In this document: positions 1 through 6,235 of the stretch, in pieces
Numbering within the stretch: the stretch's first letter is position 1
Layout of the letters: every line of letters begins with the position of its first letter
Origin: Candidatus Omnitrophota bacterium
GTDB taxonomy: Bacteria > Omnitrophota > Gorgyraeia > 2-01-FULL-45-10
DNA: 38,237 nt
Direction: 5' to 3'
NCBI GenBank assembly: GCA_026387165.1
Contig: JAPLMG010000114.1
Location: 1 to 38,237 of the forward strand
Position numbers and translations under genes: made by a program
The notes under the pieces: generated by a model
Told to the model about the DNA's origin: nothing
What the model saw: the letters and a program-made list of their open reading frames with translations, nothing else
Database searches by the model: none

Positions 1-152
1 GTCTTGCCGCGCAGCGCCGGCACCTTTTTTATCTGCCGCGTCGTGACTTCTTTGAAGCTCGCGGCCGTGTATAAAATATGCTCTATCTCCTCTTTAGATA
101 GATACTCAAGCCCGAGCAGGTCCTTCTTTGTCCAGATCATCTTGCTATTCAT
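1..152 (-). CDS. pyrB: Aspartate carbamoyltransferase catalytic subunit, N-terminal part (cut by window edge)
   Basis: Fifty codons are visible, starting at the ATG at 150-152; the gene continues beyond base 1. The product begins MNSKMIWTKKDLLGLEYLSK and reaches the stretch 'ALRGKT', which matches the N-terminal helix and first strand of PyrB ('LLGLEYLSKEEIEHIL...RQIKKVPALRGKT'). The family joins carbamoyl phosphate to aspartate in the first committed step of pyrimidine synthesis. pyrR lies 290 bp upstream on the same strand, the classical pyrR-pyrB order, which supports the call. A second ATG five codons in (M5) is an alternative start. No strong Shine-Dalgarno sequence precedes either one. 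Confidence 0.85.
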   Translation of the reverse strand, partial: MNSKMIWTKKDLLGLEYLSKEEIEHILYTAASFKEVTTRQIKKVPALRGK

Positions 153-442
153 AGCCTATTGAAATTTATTGAAACTTGTAGAAATTAAGAAATTGGTTGT
201 CTGCACCAACGATGAATTTCTCATACATGTCCAAATTAGCGTTTTACCTTCGACGGAAAAGGCATTTTGAGATTCGAAATCATATTTGTCATTCTGAGTG
301 GGATGAATGAAATGAATCCCGACGAAGAATCTATACATTCGGATCCTTCGCTTCGCTCAGGATGACGTAATTTAGACAGCGGTGGAATTTCTATCAATTT
401 CTATCATACCTATACCTTGTTGATAATTTCTACAAATTTCAA
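153..442. repeat. pyrB-pyrR intergenic region, repeat-rich
   Basis: This gap holds no credible gene. It has two A+T-rich stretches made of TAGAAATT/GAAATTTAT-like units (about 153-197 and 385-445) on either side of a palindromic element at 287-367. A 19-base unit at 179-197 (TAGAAATTAAGAAATTGGT) recurs exactly at 2526-2544 in the rsmI-glmS gap. The short ORFs that can be read here are products of the repeats. Confidence 0.6.
287..367. repeat. Dispersed palindromic element (GTCATTCTGAG...CTCAGGATGAC)
   Basis: The left arm TGTCATTCTGAG...GAAGAATCTA pairs with the right arm GATCCTTCGCTTCGCTCAGGATGAC to form a long imperfect hairpin. The same core recurs at 13830-13893. Related GTCATTGCGAGG/GAGATTGCTTCGG elements occur at 5961-6012, 13524-13606 and 23619-23700. 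The class is a REP-like intergenic repeat and lies between pyrR and pyrB, where it would be transcribed. Confidence 0.75.
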
Positions 443-988
443 TTAAGTTTTCTCGCATATCACAACCTCATCTTTACCGTCGGATTCTGACAGCCGGACC
501 TCTACCGACTCTTTAATGGCCGTAGGCACATTCTTACCCACATAGTCGGCCCTTATCGGAAGCTCCCTGTGCCCCCTGTCAACCAAGACCGCGAGCTGTA
601 TCTGCCTGGGCCTGCCAAAGTCTATCAACGCGTCAAGCGCGCATCGTATGGTCCTGCCGGTGAAGAGGACATCGTCCACGAGCACTATCCTTTTGTTCTC
701 AATATCGAAGGTTATCTCTGTGGCGTGGACCACAGGCTGCTCGGACACCTGAGTAAGGTCGTCTCTATATAGAGTGATGTCGAGAGCTCCCACGGGAGGA
801 CGGTGCCCTGAGATCGCCCTTATATGATCCGCGAGCCTTTCGGCTATATAGGCGCCTCTGTTTTTTATGCCGACCAATACCGTATCGTCCGTCGTCTTGG
901 TATGCTCCAGGATCTCATGGGCCATACGCTTGAGGGCTTTATCTATCGAGCCTTCGTCTAATATCTTTGACTTCTCTTTTAAGGCCAT
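443..988 (-). CDS. pyrR: Bifunctional pyr operon regulator / uracil phosphoribosyltransferase
   Basis: This 181-aa protein is the usual length for PyrR. It carries the type I phosphoribosyltransferase PRPP loop IVLVDDVLFTGRT at residues 101-113, the GIKNRGAYIAERLA segment near residue 40 and the 'LVDRGHRELPI' region typical of the family. PyrR binds pyr mRNA in response to UMP/UTP and often has weak uracil phosphoribosyltransferase activity. The start ATG at 986-988 is preceded by AGAGG with six-base spacing. The gene has its own promoter at 1257-1285 and a roughly 260-nt structured leader, and pyrB follows. I infer autoregulation through the leader; a candidate PyrR binding loop overlaps the ribosome binding site. 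Confidence 0.93.
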   Translation of the reverse strand: MALKEKSKILDEGSIDKALKRMAHEILEHTKTTDDTVLVGIKNRGAYIAERLADHIRAISGHRPPVGALDITLYRDDLTQVSEQPVVHATEITFDIENKRIVLVDDVLFTGRTIRCALDALIDFGRPRQIQLAVLVDRGHRELPIRADYVGKNVPTAIKESVEVRLSESDGKDEVVICEKT

Positions 989-992
989 ATTT

Positions 993-1006
993 TACCTCTT
1001 TGGACT
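993..1006 (-). promoter_or_regulatory. Candidate PyrR binding loop over the pyrR ribosome binding site
   Basis: On the minus strand this reads AGTCCAAAGAGGTA. The published PyrR loop consensus is ARUCCNGNGAGGYU; the match fails at only two positions (G7 and the last U). The GAGG is also the Shine-Dalgarno sequence of pyrR, as in actinobacteria where PyrR represses its own translation. A convincing lower stem is not obvious, so the site is tentative. Confidence 0.4.
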
Positions 1007-1007
1007 C

Positions 1008-1061
1008 CCCGCAAAACATTCTTTTATAGTAAACTGAATTTTTTTAAATGTGTTTTGCGGG
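1008..1061. repeat. Inverted repeat in pyrR leader
   Basis: Perfect 11-base arms, CCCGCAAAACA and TGTTTTGCGGG, are separated by 32 A+T-rich bases. In the transcript this hairpin ends two bases before the candidate PyrR loop and ribosome binding site, so it could affect access to pyrR translation. That role is inference. Confidence 0.6.
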
Positions 1062-1076
1062 ATTAATTCGGCATTA

Positions 1077-1109
1077 CAACTTACGTTGCCTTTGGCTCCA
1101 TAAGTTGTG
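1077..1109. repeat. Hairpin in pyrR leader
   Basis: Eight-base perfect arms (ACAACTTA and TAAGTTGT) enclose a loop that contains an inner GCC-TTT-GGC hairpin. It lies downstream of the terminator-like hairpin in the pyrR leader. Its position suits a role in an attenuator, but I cannot show alternative pairing. Confidence 0.45.
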
Positions 1110-1116
1110 GCCTCAT

Positions 1117-1159
1117 TAAAATAAAAAGTCCCACGGCTTATACAATGCTGATGCGTGGG
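1117..1159 (-). terminator. Terminator-like hairpin (possible attenuator) in pyrR leader
   Basis: In the transcript CCCACG (1159-1154) pairs with CGTGGG (1135-1130), followed by AC and a T-rich tract (TTTTTATTTT). It lies about 100 nt after the predicted transcription start at ~1250, so it could end a ~130-nt leader RNA or act as a pyrimidine attenuator ahead of pyrR. Confidence 0.55.
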
Positions 1160-1220
1160 TTCTCTTTGCTTCCATTTTTATTCCTTTCCCGGACTCTCTG
1201 TTCCGGTTTTAAAAGGTGCA

Positions 1221-1241
1221 ACCCTGAGCTTGTCGAAGGGT
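1221..1241. repeat. Short palindromic element (CCCTGAGC..GTCGAAGGGTT)
   Basis: AACCCTGAGCTTGTCGAAGGGTT forms a small hairpin at the 5' end of the pyrR transcript. The same core sequence appears inside the giant gene at 14681-14737, so it belongs to the dispersed palindromic family. Confidence 0.55.
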
Positions 1242-1256
1242 TAATGTTATAGTGAG

Positions 1257-1285
1257 ATGATACCATAAGGCATCCTTTTTGTCAA
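1257..1285 (-). promoter_or_regulatory. Promoter of pyrR-pyrB
   Basis: Minus strand: TTGACA (1285-1280), a 17-base spacer, then TATCAT (1262-1257) with the extended TGG directly before it. This is the best sigma70-like match in the region and would start the pyrR leader near 1250. Confidence 0.7.
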
Positions 1286-1319
1286 GAAAAAAGGGCGGAA
1301 TATCCGACTTCCGCTCTTT
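1283..1319 (-). terminator. Rho-independent terminator of the pilin gene
   Basis: On the minus strand GCGGAA and TTCCGC arms (1314-1309 and 1300-1295) are followed by TTTTTTCTTGAC. It lies about 25 bases after the pilin stop codon and overlaps the -35 box of the pyrR promoter. Confidence 0.7.
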
Positions 1320-1342
1320 TTGATACGTGTAAATGACAAACT

Positions 1343-1744
1343 TTAGTTACCAGTCATGCTTCCGTCCTGATCCATGTTAACGGCGCCGCCGCCTGACCCG
1401 CCGCCCTTAGCCCTTGCGATGAACGTATTGGGAAGTATGCAGACAACACTATAAGCGTTTTCATTATAGTATTTGCCATTCAGATCGCCATGGCCTATGT
1501 ATTGATTAAGCGCACCGCCTGTTGCCCATTCAGTATATAGCACAGGAGCATAATTACCCGAGTGCTCTAAAGCATAGAGCCTTTCTGCGGTCCTTATTGT
1601 ACCAAGAGCTGTCACGGCCTCTGACTTTTTAGCCCTTGCAACCATTGCGGTCATCGTAGGAGTCCCTATCGCCGCAAGGACACCGATTACTATAATAACT
1701 ACTATAAGTTCTACCAGCGTAAAGCCTTTGCTGTTCCGTCTCAT
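1343..1744 (-). CDS. Type IV pilin-like / pseudopilin protein
   Basis: This 133-aa protein starts MRRNSKG^FTLVELIVV, a type III prepilin leader. Prepilin peptidase should cut after the glycine at residue 7, leaving a methylated phenylalanine and the conserved glutamate at +5. One hydrophobic helix (about residues 8-30) follows and then an amphipathic continuation. The C-terminal domain is small and ends in a glycine-rich GGGSGGG stretch. It could be a major or minor type IV pilin or a type II secretion pseudopilin; no assembly genes are nearby to decide. The gene stands alone, with its own promoter (1775-1802) and terminator (1283-1319). A run of eight G bases precedes the ATG and may act as the ribosome binding site. 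Confidence 0.85.
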   Translation of the reverse strand: MRRNSKGFTLVELIVVIIVIGVLAAIGTPTMTAMVARAKKSEAVTALGTIRTAERLYALEHSGNYAPVLYTEWATGGALNQYIGHGDLNGKYYNENAYSVVCILPNTFIARAKGGGSGGGAVNMDQDGSMTGN

Positions 1745-1774
1745 GCCCCCCCCAACTCTTCATTTAGTGTGAAA

Positions 1775-1802
1775 ATTATAGCATGCAATGTAAAAAAATC
1801 AA
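1775..1802 (-). promoter_or_regulatory. Promoter of the pilin gene
   Basis: Minus strand: TTGATT (1802-1797), a 16-base spacer and TATAAT (1780-1775) with TGC before it. The -35 box and the start of the spacer are the T-tract of the rsmI terminator, so termination and initiation signals are fused. Confidence 0.7.
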
Positions 1803-1803
1803 T

Positions 1804-1836
1804 AGCCAATTCCGGGGCCGGGGCCCGGAATTGGCT
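1804..1836 (-). terminator. Rho-independent terminator of rsmI
   Basis: There are perfect 13-base arms (AGCCAATTCCGGG and CCCGGAATTGGCT) with a seven-base G/C-rich loop. In the minus-strand transcript ATTGATTTTTTTAC follows. The first arm contains the last two bases of the rsmI stop codon. Confidence 0.85.
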
Positions 1837-2497
1837 AAATTATGATTACGAATTCGCCCTTGGGCTTATGCGCCTTAAAGTGCTCTATAGATACGCTTAC
1901 CTTCTCGCGCCTCATCTCTTCAAATTTTTTCGTAACTTCCCTTGCCACAACGACTTCCGTATCACCGCATACCTCTAAAATATCGCTCAAAAGCTTCTCT
2001 ATCCTATGCACGGACTCGTACAGGATGATAGTCCTTTTCTCGTCATGTAATTTCTTAAGCTGGTTCTTTCTTTTTATCGGTTTTGGGGATAGAAACCCCG
2101 CGAATGTGAACTCGTTTGTAGGCTTACCGGAAACGGTAAGAGCCGCGATTATCCCCGATGGTCCCGGGATGGGCACTACGGGTATGTTATTCTCTATGCA
2201 GAGCCTTATTATGTTGTAACCGGGATCGGATATGCCCGGCGTGCCCGCATCCGATACAAGGGCCACCGCTTTGCCCTCATCCAAAAGCTTGAGCAGGTAG
2301 TCCCCTTTCTGCAGCTTATTGTATTCAAAGTAGCTTGTCATGCGGGTCTTGATGCCGTATTTTTCCAGGAGAATATTGGTGTGGCTGGTGTCTTCGGCAG
2401 CGATCAGGTCAACGGTCTTAAGCGTCTCTATCGCACGAAGCGTGATATCGGCGAGATTGCCGATCGGCGTAGCTACTACATATAAGGTTCCGGGCAT
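1835..2497 (-). CDS. rsmI: 16S rRNA (cytidine(1402)-2'-O)-methyltransferase
   Basis: The product has the tetrapyrrole-methylase fold of RsmI. It shows GTLYVVATPIGNLADIT at the N-terminus, AAEDTSHTNILLEKYGI, LVSDAGTPGISDPG, IPGPSGIIAALTVSGKPT and FAGFLSPKP, followed by ILYESVHRI. RsmI 2'-O-methylates C1402 in the decoding centre of 16S rRNA using SAM. I start it at the ATG at 2495-2497 (MPGTLYVVATP), preceded by AAGAG, not at the upstream TTG of the longer frame. At 220 aa it lacks the ~50-residue C-terminal tail of E. coli RsmI, as many family members do. The terminator overlaps the stop codon. Confidence 0.93.
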   Translation of the reverse strand: MPGTLYVVATPIGNLADITLRAIETLKTVDLIAAEDTSHTNILLEKYGIKTRMTSYFEYNKLQKGDYLLKLLDEGKAVALVSDAGTPGISDPGYNIIRLCIENNIPVVPIPGPSGIIAALTVSGKPTNEFTFAGFLSPKPIKRKNQLKKLHDEKRTIILYESVHRIEKLLSDILEVCGDTEVVVAREVTKKFEEMRREKVSVSIEHFKAHKPKGEFVIII

Positions 2498-2512
2498 AAT
2501 AACTCTTAACAA

Positions 2513-2619
2513 CTATCGAAATATATAGAAATTAAGAAATTGGTAGAAATTTATTGTCTATAGCTTCTACGATTAATTTCAAAAATTTCAATTTATTTCT
2601 GCTAATTTCGATGGTCTAT
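2513..2619. repeat. A+T-rich short-unit repeats between glmS and rsmI
   Basis: The gap consists of GAAATT/TAGAAATT-type units, including an exact 19-base copy at 2526-2544 of the sequence at 179-197. Similar units flank pyrR. They resemble the short repeats that surround the four-helix-bundle gene at 4503-4938 and could be remnants of the same sort of cassette; that link is inference. Confidence 0.5.
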
Positions 2620-4479
2620 TTACTCTACGGTTACCGACTTCGCCAGATTGCGCGGCTGGTCGATATCGTAACCGAACGCGCGCGCGACGTAATACGCCAA
2701 TAATTGCAGAGGTATCGCCACCAGAAGCGGCGAGAAGAGCTCCTCGGCTTTGGGTATCTCCACCAGATAGTTGATATTGTGGTGCAATATCTCTTTGTCG
2801 CCTTCTGTCGCGATCGCGATCACAATACCGCTACGCGCCTTTATCTCCTGGATGTTCGATACCATCTTATCGTAGGTCCTGCTCTTAACCGCTATGCAGA
2901 CCACCCAGGGGTTCTCGTCGATCAAAGCTATCGGCCCGTGCTTCATCTCTCCGGCGGGATACCCCTCGGCGCTGATATACGCTATCTCCTTTAGCTTAAG
3001 GGCGCCTTCGAGGGCATTGGGATAATTTATATTTCTCGCCAGATAGAGGAAGAAGGTCTTGTTGTGCTTTTCGTGGTAATATTTCTTGAACCCCTCGGCG
3101 TACGCCGCAAGCAGATTATATTCCGGCCTATATTCTTCCAGGAGCTCCCCCATAAGCGCCGGGATGCGCTTCAACTCTTTTAAGAGAGCGCCGAGCTTCG
3201 CGGGCGCGGCCGTCTTCCTTAATTTCGCAAGATAGAGAGTTAATAGATAGAATATCGCCAACTGCGCGGTATATGCCTTCGTCGAAGCAACCGCTATCTC
3301 CGGGCCCGCATGCGTGTAGATGACACCGTCGGACTCTCTCGCGATGGAACTGCCCAGCACATTGCAGATGGCCAAGACCTTCGCGCCGTGCCTCTTCGCT
3401 TCTCTGAGCGCGGCGAGAGTATCGGCCGTCTCGCCCGACTGAGAGACCACTATCATGAGAGTCTCTTTGTCGACGAGAGGATCGCGGTACCTGAACTCGC
3501 TCGAGACGTCCACCCAGCAGGGGACCTTAGCGTACTCCTCAAGCATATACTTTCCGGTGAGCCCCGCATGGTAAGCGGTGCCGCAGGCGACTATAGCTAT
3601 TCTTTTGATCTTTTCGAGCTCGCTGTCGCTTATCTCAAGCTCATGGAAGGATATCGAGCCCTTTTTGCACCGCTCATCGAGTATATTATTTATTATGTGG
3701 GCCTGCTCGTATATCTCCTTTAACATGAAATGTTTGTAGCCGCCTTTTTCCGCCTGGCTTATGTCCCAATTTATCTTTGAAGGCTTCCTCTCTATTCTGC
3801 GGCCCTCAAAATCTTTGATCGTAATGTGCTCCTTGGTAAGCACGACGAGCTCATGATTTTCGAGATATATCACTTCCTTGGTGTGGTCCAGGACGGCCGG
3901 GACATCGCTGGCGAGGAAATTTTCACCGCACCCGATGCCGACTATCAACGGCGAATCACATCGGGCGCCGACCAGTTTTAAGGGCTCGTCCCTGTGGATA
4001 ACGGCTATCGCGTAAGAGCCGCGCAGGACCTTTACGGCCCTACGGACGGCTTCGGCTATGTCGCCCGAGTAAAACTTCTCGATCAGGTGAGGAATGACTT
4101 CAGTGTCTGTTTCGGAGATGAATTTGTGGCCCTCTTTTTGCAGCTTCTCTTTTAATTCGAGATAATTTTCTATGATGCCGTTGTGGGCTACCGCTATTTT
4201 GCCTTTGCAGTCAAGGTGCGGGTGGGCATTTGTATCGCTGGGCACGCCGTGGGTTGACCAGCGGGTGTGTCCTATGCCAGTTGAACCCTCGAGAGGGTTC
4301 GCCTTGAGATCCGCAACGAGCACACTGAGCTTGCCCTTCTTCTTAGCAAGACGCATCTTCTTGCCTTTAATTATGGCAAGGCCGGCAGAGTCATAGCCTC
4401 TGTACTCTAACCTTGAAAGGCTCTTCATCAATATGTTTTGAGCTTCTCTATCGCCTATATATCCTACTATCCCGCACAT
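2620..4479 (-). CDS. glmS: Glutamine--fructose-6-phosphate aminotransferase (isomerizing)
   Basis: This full-length 619-aa GlmS makes glucosamine-6-phosphate from fructose-6-phosphate and glutamine, the entry to cell-wall amino sugars. The N-terminal glutaminase starts with the catalytic Cys2 (MCGIVGYIGDREAQ), has the EYRGYDSAGLA segment and GHTRWSTHGVPS, and spans about residues 1-240. Two SIS sugar-isomerase domains follow, about residues 295-430 (CGTAYHAG, SQSGETADTLAAL) and 470-610 (ALKLKEIAYISAEGYPAGEMKHGP). It ends in the canonical PRNLAKSVTVE. The ribosome binding site GAGG lies five bases before the ATG. No glmS ribozyme is seen in the short upstream gap, which is occupied by the four-helix-bundle cassette. 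Confidence 0.97.
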   Translation of the reverse strand: MCGIVGYIGDREAQNILMKSLSRLEYRGYDSAGLAIIKGKKMRLAKKKGKLSVLVADLKANPLEGSTGIGHTRWSTHGVPSDTNAHPHLDCKGKIAVAHNGIIENYLELKEKLQKEGHKFISETDTEVIPHLIEKFYSGDIAEAVRRAVKVLRGSYAIAVIHRDEPLKLVGARCDSPLIVGIGCGENFLASDVPAVLDHTKEVIYLENHELVVLTKEHITIKDFEGRRIERKPSKINWDISQAEKGGYKHFMLKEIYEQAHIINNILDERCKKGSISFHELEISDSELEKIKRIAIVACGTAYHAGLTGKYMLEEYAKVPCWVDVSSEFRYRDPLVDKETLMIVVSQSGETADTLAALREAKRHGAKVLAICNVLGSSIARESDGVIYTHAGPEIAVASTKAYTAQLAIFYLLTLYLAKLRKTAAPAKLGALLKELKRIPALMGELLEEYRPEYNLLAAYAEGFKKYYHEKHNKTFFLYLARNINYPNALEGALKLKEIAYISAEGYPAGEMKHGPIALIDENPWVVCIAVKSRTYDKMVSNIQEIKARSGIVIAIATEGDKEILHHNINYLVEIPKAEELFSPLLVAIPLQLLAYYVARAFGYDIDQPRNLAKSVTVE

Positions 4480-4502
4480 CGTCGCCTCGCTAACAATACA
4501 TC

Positions 4503-4549
4503 GTTTATTGTGTTTATTGCGTTAGTTGTGTTTATTGTGTTTCAATAAA
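4503..4549. repeat. Short tandem GTTTATTGTG repeats, left flank of four-helix-bundle cassette
   Basis: Four near-copies of GTTTATTG/GTTAGTTG follow one another. They encode the last residues (KHNKHN) of the four-helix-bundle protein and lie just upstream of glmS. Complementary CAATAAAC/ACAAACACTATAAAC units are found on the other side at 4901-4938. Confidence 0.65.
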
Positions 4550-4899
4550 TAGGTTAGAAAATTAGAGACTAATCGCGCCACCTTATCTGCCTGTTGATAC
4601 ACCATATTAAACTTCTCTTTGTTAAGATATCCCTGGTCTAGCGCAACATATAAATGACTTTGCGTTTCCGCAATTGAAGCTTTTGCAATAAACAGAAATT
4701 GTATAAATTCTTTATTTGAACGACGCGAGAACCCTTCGCTAATATTGGCCATTACAGATACGGCTGCGGCTGTTATTTGGTCTTTAAATCTATAATCCTT
4801 ACCAAGGCTTGTGCTATTTTTAGCGTTATCATAGACCATCTTTACTAATACTCTGGCTTCCTGCCAGGCCTGTATGTCTTCAAATCTTTCGATTTTCAT
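4522..4899 (-). CDS. Four-helix-bundle protein of the 23S rRNA intervening-sequence (S23) family
   Basis: This is a 125-aa all-helical protein. The pattern matches the family: 'FEDIQAWQEARVLVKMVYDNAK', then 'YRFKDQITAAAVSVMANISEGFSRRSNKEFIQFLFIAKASIAETQSHLYVA'. The NI-SEG-RRS-EF core is diagnostic. Members are encoded in spacers of 23S rRNA genes, as accessory proteins of diversity-generating retroelements (bAvd), or as free-standing genes of unknown role. Here there is no rRNA or reverse transcriptase nearby. The gene sits between nagA and glmS, and short repeats flank it on both sides, encoding its own C-terminus. That suggests insertion of a small repeat-bounded cassette. Confidence 0.85.
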   Translation of the reverse strand: MKIERFEDIQAWQEARVLVKMVYDNAKNSTSLGKDYRFKDQITAAAVSVMANISEGFSRRSNKEFIQFLFIAKASIAETQSHLYVALDQGYLNKEKFNMVYQQADKVARLVSNFLTYLLKHNKHN

Positions 4900-4900
4900 A

Positions 4901-4938
4901 ACACAATCAACTCAATAAACGCTACAAACACTATAAAC
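4901..4938. repeat. Short CAATAAAC-type repeats, right flank of four-helix-bundle cassette
   Basis: The units ACACAATCAA, CTCAATAAAC and ACAAACACTATAAAC are degenerate complements of those at 4503-4549. They extend just past the nagA stop region, so the cassette boundary lies at the 3' end of nagA. Confidence 0.5.
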
Positions 4939-6133
4939 TTTTACGATAAGCTATTTTACCACGAATGATCGTCGTTTTGACATTGAATTCTTTATCAAAT
5001 ATGACTATGTCGGCATCCTTGCCGGCGGCTATCGAGCCCTTATTATCTTCGACCCCTAAAAGCTTCGCAGGGTTTATCGTGATCGTATTCAGCGCCTCCT
5101 CTAATGGAAGGTCGGCGCTCTTTACGGCATTCTTTAAAGCGCCTATCATCGTAAGCGACGAGCCCGCAAGCCTTCCATCTTCAAAACGATACGCCCCTCC
5201 CGTCATCGCGAAAAACGGGGACTGGAAAAATGGGGACTGTCCCCGAAGGGGACTGTCCCCATTTTTTCCAAGATAATCTAAAGCTGCGAGCGAATCCGTA
5301 ACCACTATAACTTTGTCGCTCTTCTTCAATTTTAATAAAAGCCCGAATAACGCCCTGTGGACATGGATGAGATCCAGTATAACTTCGGCGGCAACCCTGT
5401 CGTCCGTAAGGACCGCGCCGACTACTCCCGGCTCACGCCTATCGAGATGGCTCATAGCGTTAAACGTGTGGGTGGAATGGATTATTCCTGCATCAATTCC
5501 CTCGACCGCCGACTCATAAGTCGCGTCCGAATGGCCTACCGAAGCGATAATATTACGCTGCCGCAATAACTTTATAAGAGGCTTAGCGCCGCTCAGTTCA
5601 GGCGCTATTGTCATTATCTTTAAAAGCCCCAGGCAGTGCCTTATTATAGAAGAAAGCTCTTTCGCGTCCGGGGATCTTATAAACTTCGGGTCCTGTGCCC
5701 CGGCCTTACTTTTACTGATATACGGCCCTTCGAGGCGCAGGCCAAGCACATTAGGCCCGAAAGGGTGCGTCCCGATAAATTCTTTTATTCCTTCGGCCCT
5801 CTTGTAAATATGATCTAACGGCGCGCAGGACTCGGCTATCACAAATGCCGTCGTGCCGTGCCTCGCCTCATTGGAGAATATATTTTTGGGTTCTCCGTGT
5901 ATATGACAATCAATAAACCCGGGCGAAACGAAGCACCCCTTGGCATCCATAATCACAACTTCGTCATTGCGAGGAGGATGGCTACTTATTTTTGTCCGAC
6001 GAAGCAATCTCTTTTCTAACTGCGAATTCTTCCCTATAGACACTATCTTCGAGCCGGCTATTTCGACCGTCGCTCCGTCCACGATCCGGTCCTTCAGTAT
6101 CACGCGGCCGTTCTTAATCAATATGCGTCGCAT
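4931..6133 (-). CDS. nagA: N-acetylglucosamine-6-phosphate deacetylase with two in-frame repeat insertions
   Basis: NagA removes acetate from GlcNAc-6-phosphate to give GlcN-6-phosphate in amino-sugar recycling. It is an amidohydrolase: GFIDCHIHG has the HxH pair (H77, H79), LEGPYIS contains E135, VGHSDA H201, THTFNAMSHL H222, and VTDSLAA the catalytic D280. Length is 400 aa against about 380 for the family. The excess comes from two palindromic elements read in frame: residues ~42-58 (RLLRRTKISSHPPRNDE) in a loop of the small beta domain, and ~291-308 (GDSPLRGQSPFFQSPFF) right after the catalytic Asp strand. All catalytic residues remain. The promoter -10 lies only seven bases before the ATG, so the mRNA may be leaderless. 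Confidence 0.92.
   Translation of the reverse strand: MRRILIKNGRVILKDRIVDGATVEIAGSKIVSIGKNSQLEKRLLRRTKISSHPPRNDEVVIMDAKGCFVSPGFIDCHIHGEPKNIFSNEARHGTTAFVIAESCAPLDHIYKRAEGIKEFIGTHPFGPNVLGLRLEGPYISKSKAGAQDPKFIRSPDAKELSSIIRHCLGLLKIMTIAPELSGAKPLIKLLRQRNIIASVGHSDATYESAVEGIDAGIIHSTHTFNAMSHLDRREPGVVGAVLTDDRVAAEVILDLIHVHRALFGLLLKLKKSDKVIVVTDSLAALDYLGKNGDSPLRGQSPFFQSPFFAMTGGAYRFEDGRLAGSSLTMIGALKNAVKSADLPLEEALNTITINPAKLLGVEDNKGSIAAGKDADIVIFDKEFNVKTTIIRGKIAYRKSL
5217..5268. repeat. GGGGACTGTCCCC palindromic element inside nagA
   Basis: A palindrome built of AAATGGGGACTGTCCCC and its complement, with an extra GGGGACTGG copy beside it. It is read through in nagA as NGDSPLRGQSPFFQSPFF. The surrounding residues fit the family directly on both sides of the insert. 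Confidence 0.75.
5961..6012. repeat. GTCATTGCGAGG...GAAGCAATCTC element inside nagA
   Basis: The ends CGTCATTGCGAGG and GAAGCAATCTC are those of a dispersed palindromic element also found at 13524-13606 and 23619-23700. In nagA it adds about 17 residues in frame near residue 50. Confidence 0.75.
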
Positions 6134-6140
6134 AGCCCAT

Positions 6141-6170
6141 AATATACCACGCCAAGCGCGGATCCTTCAA
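6141..6170 (-). promoter_or_regulatory. Promoter of nagA
   Basis: Minus strand: TTGAAG (6170-6165), an 18-base spacer, TATATT (6146-6141) with TGG before it. The nagA ATG starts seven bases after the -10 box, so transcription would begin at or next to the start codon. Confidence 0.55.
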
Positions 6171-6235
6171 GTATCAAAAATGGGCCGGATCTCTTTTTAC
6201 TATTCGTCTAATGGAGGAGCCTGCTGGAAACGCAT

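Noticed and set aside
1117..1256. Known riboswitch or T-box in the pyrR leader
   Set aside because: I could not find conserved T-box, purine, SAM or other riboswitch core sequences, only hairpins and a terminator-like element.
2704..3723. Plus-strand ORFs of 96 and 137 codons over glmS
   Set aside because: They are antisense shadows of a fully conserved enzyme gene; the same applies to all plus-strand ORFs over nagA, pyrR, rsmI and the giant genes.
4503..4549. CRISPR-like array of GTTTATTG units
   Set aside because: The units are 8-10 bases, contiguous and degenerate, with no spacers of constant length and no cas genes.
4522..4899. Diversity-generating retroelement accessory gene (avd)
   Set aside because: The fold matches, but there is no reverse transcriptase, template repeat or variable repeat in the window.
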